Shown: positions 1 to 5,263 of the stretch, in pieces
How the letters are laid out: each line of letters opens with the position of its first letter
Position numbering within the stretch: the stretch's first letter is position 1
Source: a virus
Reading direction: 5' to 3' (one strand)
IMG/VR virus record: IMGVR_UViG_3300043446_000886
Coordinates: 1 to 20,490 of that record
DNA length: 20,490 bases
Notes under the pieces: generated by a model
What the model saw: the letters and a program-made list of their open reading frames with translations, nothing else
What the model was told of the DNA's origin: nothing
The model's database searches: none
Translations under genes and position numbers: made by a program

Positions 1-1
1 A

Positions 2-355
2 ACACTCTACAAATACTATAATGAGTACTGCGAAAAATACAGTGTTTTATTTGAAGGTAATAAACCACATATTTTGACTGCAAACAGAATTCAGAAAACG
101 CTTATTGGGCAGGGTTACCACTTATGCCACTTTGAATCTAGCTCTAGAGAAGTTGCTCACAGGATTACAGCCTACACATTGTATTTGAATGATGTAGATG
201 AAGGCGGAGAAACTGAATTTTTGTACTACCCAATCCGGGTTAAACCAAAAACAGGGCGGCTTGTAATTTGGCCCGCAGGATTTACCCACGCTCACAGAGG
301 TAATCCGCCGTTATCCAACACAAAATATTTGCTCACTGGATGGTTTGTCCTTTAA
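2..355 (+). CDS. 2OG-Fe(II) oxygenase (prolyl 4-hydroxylase-like), 5' end missing
   Basis: The frame is open from the left edge, so the gene begins outside the window; the TTG at 74 is not a convincing start because coding sequence of the same kind continues upstream. The 117 visible residues form the double-stranded beta-helix core of a 2-oxoglutarate/Fe(II) dioxygenase. An HFE triad (HxE, codons at 128-136) supplies two iron ligands, the conserved LYLNDVDEGGETEF strand follows, then a VIWPAGFTHAHRGNP segment with the distal His (287 or 293), and a basic residue in KYLLTGW near the end for 2OG binding. Such enzymes hydroxylate protein side chains or small molecules using O2 and 2OG. The substrate is unknown. 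The stop is one base upstream of the next gene, also a 2OG oxygenase, so the two are probably co-translated. The family call is firm; the function in the phage is inference. Confidence 0.85.
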   Translation, partial: TLYKYYNEYCEKYSVLFEGNKPHILTANRIQKTLIGQGYHLCHFESSSREVAHRITAYTLYLNDVDEGGETEFLYYPIRVKPKTGRLVIWPAGFTHAHRGNPPLSNTKYLLTGWFVL

Positions 356-356
356 T

Positions 357-935
357 ATGATTATCGAACTACCAAATTTTGTAGCCCCAGAATATCTTGA
401 ACAGATTCGGCAAGAGGTGCTACCTTTGCTCAATGATTCTGAACGTCAATCCAATAAATACCCGTTTTTTCCTAGTAACAGAGACGGCAAAACCATAAAT
501 ATTTCAGAAGAACCTGCGTTGTCTAACGTGGATAGTTTGCTTTCTTCAATTTTTAGAACTGTTCAGCACAATGTGATTGCTAACCGGTACAAACCCGGAA
601 ACTTTCAATCTGGTGATTCTGGGTATGAATACCACCTATATAACCCCGGGGAGTTTTGTCATTACCATTCTGACGGGGAATTTTCTGGAGATTTAAGCGG
701 CCCAACCTTACTTCGATACGCGGCGGTTGTTTTACATATGAATACGGTAGAAAACGGCGGAGAAACCGTTTTTCCAAGTCAAAACAAAAGTATAAAGACT
801 GAAGCTGGAAAAATCGCTATCTGGCCTCCTTATGGGATGTTTGGGCATTACACAACCCCCTCTTCCCAGCCAAGAGAAGTTATCGTAACATGGTTTGTCT
901 ATACAGGAATATCGGCGGTGCGCAATGGAAATTAA
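357..935 (+). CDS. Second 2OG-Fe(II) oxygenase
   Basis: This 192-residue protein is a complete 2OG-Fe(II) dioxygenase, distinct in sequence from its upstream neighbour. The iron-binding HxD motif is HSD (His104, Asp106) in the segment CHYHSDGE, the distal His is His164 in MFGHYTTP, and Arg173 in PREVIVTWF would bind the 2OG carboxylate. The strand AVVLHMNTVENGGETVFP matches the family's core. I chose ATG 357, directly after the upstream TAA, over TTG 345, which lies inside the previous gene. No strong Shine-Dalgarno is visible, which fits translational coupling. The 3' end overlaps the next gene by 11 bases. Two adjacent non-identical dioxygenases suggest two substrates or two steps, but neither is identifiable here. 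Confidence 0.85.
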   Translation: MIIELPNFVAPEYLEQIRQEVLPLLNDSERQSNKYPFFPSNRDGKTINISEEPALSNVDSLLSSIFRTVQHNVIANRYKPGNFQSGDSGYEYHLYNPGEFCHYHSDGEFSGDLSGPTLLRYAAVVLHMNTVENGGETVFPSQNKSIKTEAGKIAIWPPYGMFGHYTTPSSQPREVIVTWFVYTGISAVRNGN

Positions 936-1218
936 AAACGGTGATTTCTGTCCTTTAATAAAAAAGGATTGTGTTGGACTTAAGTGTGTATGGTTTACAC
1001 AAGTTCGTGGTATGAACCCAAACACAGGAAAAGAAGTTGACGAGTGGGCATGCGCTATTGCGTGGCTGCCCGTTTTATTAATTGAAAATAGTCAACAGCA
1101 AAGACACACGGGCGCTGCTGTTGAAAGTTTTAGAAATGAAGTTGTAAAAGCCAATGATTTAAACCGAGAAGCCATGATTGGCATGGTAAAAAATCAAACG
1201 TTGACGTTAGGAGATTGA
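925..1218 (+). CDS. Small four-cysteine conserved phage protein, function unknown
   Basis: This 97-residue protein starts at ATG 925 inside the end of the dioxygenase gene; the longer reading from TTG 895 only adds residues that overlap the oxygenase. Four cysteines, C9, C16, C21 and C43, lie in the N-terminal half (FCPLIKKDC, GLKC, DEWAC), spaced as C-X6-C-X4-C-X21-C, an arrangement compatible with a zinc or iron-sulfur site. The second half (AWLPVLLIENSQQQRHTGAAVESFRN, split here only for description) is helical and amphipathic. I recall similar proteins as uncharacterised conserved proteins of aquatic phages, but no function is known to me. Its position directly after two iron enzymes raises the possibility of a shared pathway, which is inference only. 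No signal peptide or membrane segment is visible. Confidence 0.75.
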   Translation: MEIKNGDFCPLIKKDCVGLKCVWFTQVRGMNPNTGKEVDEWACAIAWLPVLLIENSQQQRHTGAAVESFRNEVVKANDLNREAMIGMVKNQTLTLGD

Positions 1219-1219
1219 T

Positions 1220-1672
1220 ATGCGCCTCACAATAGTTGTTTCAGATAAAACTGTGGGTAAAGACGGCGTTTTTTACTCTGATCTAGCTTTAGACCAGTGC
1301 GGCATACCAGATGGCGTGCACGCAATGCAGTGGAGTACTGACGTTGGTTTTATTGAATTTGATGGGCATCGTGAACCTGAAGAAAAAATTACTGAACTCC
1401 CAAATTGGGCCACTGCTTGTTTGGCCTTGTGGCAAGTTGCGCATGATGAGAAAACAAAACCAAAACCAGAGGAAACACTTGAAGAAAAATTGTTGATGGT
1501 AAAAGGAACAGCAAATGGGCTGTTATACCAATCGGACTTTGCAATGCTCCCTGATGTTAATATTTCTAATAAAGCTGATTGGGAAATTTATCGCGCCGCA
1601 TTACGAACAATAGCGCGTAATCCAACGATTGACCCTGTATGGCCTGTTCGCCCGCCATCGCTCTGGGTGTAG
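1220..1672 (+). CDS. Tail fibre assembly / tail assembly chaperone-like protein
   Basis: A 150-residue protein starts at ATG 1220 with a GGAG Shine-Dalgarno at 1210-1213, one base after the preceding stop. The C-terminal third, with SDFAMLPDVNISNKADW, then a YRAALR helix and a final WPVRPP, matches the pattern of phage tail-assembly chaperones and tail-fibre assembly proteins (short helix, W..YR..LR, proline-rich VWP end). The N-terminal half is a small beta-rich region. Such proteins help fibres or tail proteins fold and trimerise but are usually not in the virion. The collar fibre gene at 2452, two genes downstream, is the obvious client. The C-terminal motif gives moderate to good confidence in the family; the client is inferred from position. 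Confidence 0.65.
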   Translation: MRLTIVVSDKTVGKDGVFYSDLALDQCGIPDGVHAMQWSTDVGFIEFDGHREPEEKITELPNWATACLALWQVAHDEKTKPKPEETLEEKLLMVKGTANGLLYQSDFAMLPDVNISNKADWEIYRAALRTIARNPTIDPVWPVRPPSLWV

Positions 1673-1676
1673 ACAT

Positions 1677-2411
1677 ATGTTATTTTTAAAACAAAAACCT
1701 GTGGTGTTGACGGCGTATACAACTAGCGCGCTCTTGGCAGAAATGCTAGCGCCTAAATTTGCAAAAGCAAAACCGCCTCGATACTACAAGACAATGCCGC
1801 ACAGATATAAAGAAAATCCAAATTTAGTTTGCCCGGTCAGCCATTCATTGGAATATAAAAGCACGATCCGACAATGCTATGGAATTCACAAATTTAATAT
1901 GTCTGGGATTTTGTTGCCGTTGTGGGCTGATTATTCTGTGGTGACGTATCAAGGAAACCTAAGTTGTTGTAGCACTACAGGCTCTGATAATTATCATAGT
2001 TTCCATAAAAACGAACAAGCTCCAGAATTGCTTGATGACTACAACATATTAAAACTTGAGTCGCCTTGGATTTTTAGATGCTCTGACGACACAAAATTTG
2101 CGGTTGGCCCAAATTTTTATGATGTTGTTGAGTATGCGGATAAGTTTATTATTCCGCCAGCAGTGGATGAATACTTTAACCAAACTTCCACAAGTTTCTT
2201 TTTACTTTTTAGAAAAGACTTGCCCGATCAAGAGATTTTGTTAAAGTTTGGCACGCCTTTTTTAAAAATACTTCCATTGACAGATCGCCCAGTAGAACTT
2301 CGGGTTGAACTGGTGGACAACTTGGAAAAGTACAAAATGATCCCCCCAAAATATATTTTGTCTGGGTCTATGGCAAAGCTAAGACAGGTTGCCAAAAGTT
2401 GGAACAGCTAG
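1677..2411 (+). CDS. Uncharacterised phage protein (possibly DUF6065-like)
   Basis: This 244-residue protein starts at ATG 1677; an upstream TTG at 1629 in the same frame would overlap the previous gene and is less likely. The protein has no signal peptide or membrane helix. It is rich in aromatic residues and prolines, with IIPPAVDEYFNQTSTSFFLLF in the middle (residues about 160-180) and a KFGTPFLKILPLTDRP segment after it. That pattern, a small beta domain with a G-T-P-[FL]-x-[KQ]-[IV]-[IL]-P turn, resembles a group of cyanophage and marine-phage proteins annotated as DUF6065, in which I suspect a trimeric dUTPase-like fold. The assignment is by memory of pattern and is weak. It sits between the chaperone-like gene and the fibre gene and belongs to the AT-richer upstream block. 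It could be a virion or a host-modifying protein. Confidence 0.55.
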   Translation: MLFLKQKPVVLTAYTTSALLAEMLAPKFAKAKPPRYYKTMPHRYKENPNLVCPVSHSLEYKSTIRQCYGIHKFNMSGILLPLWADYSVVTYQGNLSCCSTTGSDNYHSFHKNEQAPELLDDYNILKLESPWIFRCSDDTKFAVGPNFYDVVEYADKFIIPPAVDEYFNQTSTSFFLLFRKDLPDQEILLKFGTPFLKILPLTDRPVELRVELVDNLEKYKMIPPKYILSGSMAKLRQVAKSWNS

Positions 2412-2427
2412 CAATTATGTTTAGAAT
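2399..2427 (+). promoter_or_regulatory. Candidate sigma70-like promoter upstream of the tail fibre gene
   Basis: TTGGAA (2399-2404) and TAGAAT (2422-2427) are separated by 17 bases and match 4/6 and 5/6 of the sigma70 -35 and -10 consensus. The pair ends in one of the few gaps of the operon, about 25 bases before the fibre start codon, and at the AT/GC composition change. A chance match in AT-rich sequence is quite possible. Confidence 0.35.
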
Positions 2428-2440
2428 TTAACCCACGTAC

Positions 2441-2446
2441 AAGGAG
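2441..2446 (+). promoter_or_regulatory. Ribosome binding site of the tail fibre gene
   Basis: AAGGAG lies five bases before ATG 2452. It is one of the strongest Shine-Dalgarno sites in the window and fixes the start of the fibre gene, which suits a protein needed in several copies. Confidence 0.8.
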
Positions 2447-2451
2447 TTTCT

Positions 2452-3564
2452 ATGAGCAGCACGTATTCATCAAGCCTGCGGATCGAATTGATTGGTTCGG
2501 GCGACCAAGCCGGTGCGTGGGGAACAACCACAGACAACAATTTGGCGTATGTGCTGGACACTGCCATTGCTGGGTTTCAAGCCGTCACGGTGTCTTCCAC
2601 ATCTCAAGCGCTGACGTACGTTAACGGGCCTTCAACTGTTTCAACTTTGAATCAGTCGGTGTATGCCATGTTGAAGTTCAACAGCGCAGGTGCAGCCTCA
2701 TCCATCTACGCCCCGCCGGTGTCTAAACAATACATTGTTTGGAACAACACCAGCTACACCATCACCATCTACAACTCCACAGTAATTGGTAACACCACCG
2801 CAGCAGGTACAGGGATTTCAATTGCTTCTGGCGACAAGATCATGGTTTGGTCTGACGGAACAAACTTCTACGACCTTCAGGCGCAAAATTTAACTACCAC
2901 ACTGGCTATTGCCAAAGGCGGCACAGGACAGACCACAGCCAACGCAGCGTTCAACGCTTTGGCTCCATCACAAGCAAGCGCCAACGGCAAATACCTGAAG
3001 TCTGACGGCACAAACACCGCTTGGGATCAGATTGATATCAGCACCGCCGACATTACAGGCACTTTGCCTGTGTCAAATGGGGGTACGGGAGTAACAACCA
3101 GTGCGGCCATTGTGTCCCTTGTAGGCAACGTTCTTTTCCCTGTAGGTGCAATTTATTCCAGCACTTCAGCCACAAACCCCGGAACATCTTTGGGTTTTGG
3201 CACTTGGGCGGCGTTTGGCGCAGGGCGCGTAATGATCGGTGCTGGCACGGGTGGGGGCGGAACATACACCGCAGGCGCAACGGGCGGTAGCAAAGATGCA
3301 ATCGTAGTCAGCCACAACCACACCGCAACTTCAACTGATTCAGGCCACACTCACGCCGCCTTAAGCGGTGCATTGGTTCAGGATGGTTCTAACCCATCTG
3401 GCGGGTCTACGCCGTATGGCCCGGGTAACTTAGGCGGTCGTATTCCTGCTACTGCAACCGGCAACGCAAGTATCACAACCACAATTGCCACAACCGGCTC
3501 AAGCGGAACAGATGCAAATTTGCCGCCATATGTCGTTGTCTACATGTGGCAACGCACTGCTTAA
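2452..3564 (+). CDS. Tail fibre / short tail fibre protein with tail collar receptor-binding domain
   Basis: A 370-residue fibre protein. The N-terminus (SSTYSSSLRIELIGSGDQAG, then AWGTTTDNNL) is the attachment region seen in many phage fibres; it is followed by beta-rich repeats, including two GGTGxTT turns (AKGGTGQTTANAA and NGGTGVTTSAA), which usually mark a trimeric shaft. The C-terminal part starts at FPVGAIYSS, the hallmark of the phage tail collar domain (T4 gp12-like), continues through GFGTWAAFGAGRVMIGAGTG, and contains SHNHTA and GHTHAA. Those two HxH pairs (His288/290 and His299/301) resemble the metal-binding needle of T4 gp12. The end, NLPPYVVVYMWQRTA, is the standard terminus of this family. 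It is likely the receptor-binding protein at the cell surface. Confidence 0.9.
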   Translation: MSSTYSSSLRIELIGSGDQAGAWGTTTDNNLAYVLDTAIAGFQAVTVSSTSQALTYVNGPSTVSTLNQSVYAMLKFNSAGAASSIYAPPVSKQYIVWNNTSYTITIYNSTVIGNTTAAGTGISIASGDKIMVWSDGTNFYDLQAQNLTTTLAIAKGGTGQTTANAAFNALAPSQASANGKYLKSDGTNTAWDQIDISTADITGTLPVSNGGTGVTTSAAIVSLVGNVLFPVGAIYSSTSATNPGTSLGFGTWAAFGAGRVMIGAGTGGGGTYTAGATGGSKDAIVVSHNHTATSTDSGHTHAALSGALVQDGSNPSGGSTPYGPGNLGGRIPATATGNASITTTIATTGSSGTDANLPPYVVVYMWQRTA

Positions 3565-3565
3565 C

Positions 3566-3569
3566 GGGG
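3566..3569 (+). promoter_or_regulatory. Ribosome binding site supporting an ATT start at 3576
   Basis: GGGG follows the fibre stop and lies six bases before ATT 3576, the correct distance for a Shine-Dalgarno site. No ATG, GTG or TTG in the correct frame is close to it, so it argues that translation starts at the ATT. Confidence 0.45.
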
Positions 3570-3575
3570 TAGAAA

Positions 3576-4262
3576 ATTGATCCAATCTCACTTCTCTTTG
3601 CCGCCAATGCTTGTGTTGCCGCCATCAAGCAGGGATGCAAGCTGTACAAGGACGCTAAAGCGTCTTTCATGGAGGTTAAGAAAACTGTTGATGAAATTGT
3701 TTCTGATGCAAAACAGGTTCGCAGTTTTTGGCAAAAGTTGTTTGGAACAGTTCCTGAGCCAGTCACGACCAAGCCTGTGGCGAAAAAGAAAGAGAAGTTC
3801 ATTGCCGTTGACGAAACGCAAGTCATGGCAGACATCGTCACCCAGCTTACAAAACTGTTTCGACTTGAAGAACAATTAGCCAAACATATCAGGGAGGAAG
3901 AAGAGAAGTCCAAGAATGTCTATGACCCTGATGCCAATTTGATGGAAGCTGCGTTGCAACGCGTGATGGCGCAGCAGCAAATGGCAGAGCTGATAGTGAC
4001 GGTCAGGGAAACGATGGTGTACCAATCCCCGCCTGAGCTGGGTGCGTTGTACAGTAAAGTTTTTGAAATGCGGGAGATCATTGCGCAAGAGCAAGAACAG
4101 GCAAGGTTGAAACAGGAAGCGCAGCAGAGGTACAAGCAATGGCAACGACAGGAGGCAAAAAGAAACCTTCGGGCAAAGTCAGCGTACCTGATAGCGACTA
4201 CTATATTCCTCCTTTACCTGTGGTCGTTCCTCCTCTTCGTAAATCGCTGGGGGAAGACGTAA
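3576..4262 (+). CDS. Coiled-coil protein with C-terminal membrane segment, probable ATT start
   Basis: The first in-frame ATG is at 3669, but the same frame reads back without a stop to 3573 and gives a coherent N-terminus (IDPISLLFAANACVAAIKQG then CKLYKDAKASF) that matches the M-D-P-[IV]-[ST] start of many phage proteins in this position, as I recall them. ATT 3576 is the only reasonable start near the GGGG site. The 228-residue product has a small hydrophobic N-terminal helix, a long charged coiled coil (about residues 90-200, with EEQLAKHIREEEEK and Gln/Glu/Lys/Arg repeats), and a C-terminal membrane helix (IATTIFLLYLWSFLLFV) before a short basic tail. Its role is unknown; its place next to the holin and endolysin genes suggests a part in lysis or a membrane-associated virion function. 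The last 124 bases overlap the next gene out of frame. Confidence 0.6.
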   Translation: MDPISLLFAANACVAAIKQGCKLYKDAKASFMEVKKTVDEIVSDAKQVRSFWQKLFGTVPEPVTTKPVAKKKEKFIAVDETQVMADIVTQLTKLFRLEEQLAKHIREEEEKSKNVYDPDANLMEAALQRVMAQQQMAELIVTVRETMVYQSPPELGALYSKVFEMREIIAQEQEQARLKQEAQQRYKQWQRQEAKRNLRAKSAYLIATTIFLLYLWSFLLFVNRWGKT

Positions 4263-4444
4263 TGGGTTGGGTTGCTGCTTTGATTTTGGTGGGTTTGATG
4301 CTACCCCTTTTGGGTATGCTATATCTGGATATCTTGGAAGCCAAACATGAAGTCAAAGCACAGGTGGAAAAGGTAGAGAAACTCAGGCGTGAGCTTGAAA
4401 GAAAGGAAAGAGATGATTCCAATAGTAGCGTCCCTCCTCGGTAG
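4139..4444 (+). CDS. Small membrane protein with coiled coil, i-spanin-like
   Basis: A 101-residue protein with a basic, proline-rich N-terminus (PDSDYYIPPLPVVVPPLRK), one membrane helix (GWVAALILVGLMLPLLGMLY), and a charged coiled coil (EAKHEVKAQVEKVEKLRREL). One N-terminal membrane helix followed by a periplasmic coiled coil is the architecture of inner-membrane spanins, but no partner lipoprotein with a lipobox is visible here, so the call is tentative. Two starts are possible: ATG 4139 (GAGG about eight bases upstream, giving the out-of-frame overlap with the previous gene) and ATG 4262 directly after the upstream stop with a GGGGGA site at about 4249-4254, giving a 60-residue protein. 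I keep the longer form since its N-terminus has protein-like composition. It also overlaps the holin gene by 32 bases. Confidence 0.55.
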   Translation: MATTGGKKKPSGKVSVPDSDYYIPPLPVVVPPLRKSLGEDVMGWVAALILVGLMLPLLGMLYLDILEAKHEVKAQVEKVEKLRRELERKERDDSNSSVPPR

Positions 4445-4922
4445 TCTTGCCCAAAATGGGCTGGGTTTACTGTCGTCTGCCATCCAAGCCAAAGGCAAGG
4501 AAGTGGTTGAAAACACGCTTGGCGTAAAGATTCCTGACAACCCCACCGCAGAAGATGTTTCCAAACTGCGGGAACTGCAATACGCCCATGAGGAGAAGCT
4601 CCTTGAGTTGGGCATTGAAAAAGCCAAAATGGAGTTGGCTGAAATGGAACTGTTTGCAAAAGCCGCCCAGAACGATGCCGACAACATCACAGACAGGTGG
4701 CAAGCAGACATGTCCAGCGATTCATGGCTGTCCAAAAACATACGCCCCATGAGCCTTATAGCCATATTTGCGGGGTATTTCCTGTTTGCCATGATGTCGG
4801 CATTTAACTACAACGCCAACGAGTCCTACGTCACCTTGCTTGGTAACTGGGGAATGCTTATCATGGGTGCATACTTTGGCGGTCGCACAGTTGAGAAACT
4901 GGCAGAAATGAGGAAGAAATGA
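4413..4922 (+). CDS. Holin (3TM/GTA-holin type)
   Basis: A 169-residue protein starts at ATG 4413, with GGAAAGAG before it; the GTG 4389 is further inside the upstream gene. It begins with a hydrophobic helix (IPIVASLLGSLAQNGLG), has an amphipathic charged middle (about residues 40-100) with TAEDVSKLRELQ and EEKLLELGIEKAKMEL, then WLSKNIRPMSLIAIFAGYF and WGMLIMGAYFGG as two membrane helices near the C-terminus, ending in TVEKLAEMRKK. The WLSKNIRP motif before the helix pair and this overall shape fit the 3TM holin family of phages and gene transfer agents. It would make holes in the inner membrane and set the time of lysis, releasing or activating the endolysin encoded immediately downstream with an ATGA overlap. 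Confidence 0.75.
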   Translation: MIPIVASLLGSLAQNGLGLLSSAIQAKGKEVVENTLGVKIPDNPTAEDVSKLRELQYAHEEKLLELGIEKAKMELAEMELFAKAAQNDADNITDRWQADMSSDSWLSKNIRPMSLIAIFAGYFLFAMMSAFNYNANESYVTLLGNWGMLIMGAYFGGRTVEKLAEMRKK

Positions 4923-5260
4923 GCCTGAGCCAAGAACAAGCTGCGTTCCTGTTGGACGCTTGTAAACTGATCCAGTACGCCACAGAACAAGGGTTTGTGG
5001 TCACAGGCGGGGAACTTGCCCGCACACCTGAACAACAAGCTATTTACGTCAAGACCGGGCGCTCTAAGACCATGAAAAGCATTCACTTGAAACGGTGCGC
5101 CATAGACTTGAACTTCTTCAAGGATGGGAAGATAATCTGGGACAAGGCAACCATTGCGCCGTTGGGGGCATACTGGGAGTCACTAAACGTAAAAAACCGT
5201 TGGGGCGGAAATTTTTCCAATCTGGTGGACTGCCCTCATTTTGAACGTAACGTGGGTTAA
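4919..5260 (+). CDS. M15-family peptidase endolysin (L-Ala-D-Glu / D-Ala-D-Ala peptidase-like)
   Basis: A compact 113-residue peptidase of the VanY/M15 type, at the short end of the family's usual length. The zinc-binding SxHxxxxAxD motif is SIHLKRCAIDLN, with His56 and Asp63; the third ligand His107 sits in the C-terminal DCPHFE, with Asp104 as candidate catalytic acid. The N-terminal segment TGGELARTPEQQA and W-G-G near residue 95 also match M15 phage endopeptidases, which cut the peptide stems of peptidoglycan. No signal peptide is present, so it needs the upstream holin. It overlaps the holin gene by ATGA with an AGGA site four bases before the start and is followed three bases later by the nozzle-like gene, so the lysis genes are embedded within the virion operon. 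Confidence 0.85.
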   Translation: MSLSQEQAAFLLDACKLIQYATEQGFVVTGGELARTPEQQAIYVKTGRSKTMKSIHLKRCAIDLNFFKDGKIIWDKATIAPLGAYWESLNVKNRWGGNFSNLVDCPHFERNVG

Positions 5261-5263
5261 GAA

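Noticed and set aside
2452-3564. Diversity-generating retroelement target
   Set aside because: Collar-type fibres can be DGR targets, but no reverse transcriptase gene and no template/variable repeat pair is seen in the window.
3577-3879. TTG-started + strand frame of 100 codons after the fibre gene
   Set aside because: The product is basic and lacks any family resemblance, while the frame starting at 3576 gives the DPISLL N-terminus and continues into the long coiled-coil protein.
3473-3913. 146-codon open frame on the - strand
   Set aside because: It overlaps the collar domain end and the coiled-coil gene, is Ser/Cys-rich and has no ribosome binding site. It is explained as the antisense shadow of those genes.
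4201-4792. Two - strand open frames over the spanin-like and holin genes
   Set aside because: Both are antisense to genes with clear membrane or holin features and show no domain pattern.
4139-4922. Outer-membrane spanin (Rz1-like) embedded in or near the spanin-like gene
   Set aside because: I looked for a signal sequence followed by an L-x-[GA]-C lipobox in all + frames here and saw none, so no lipoprotein partner is reported.
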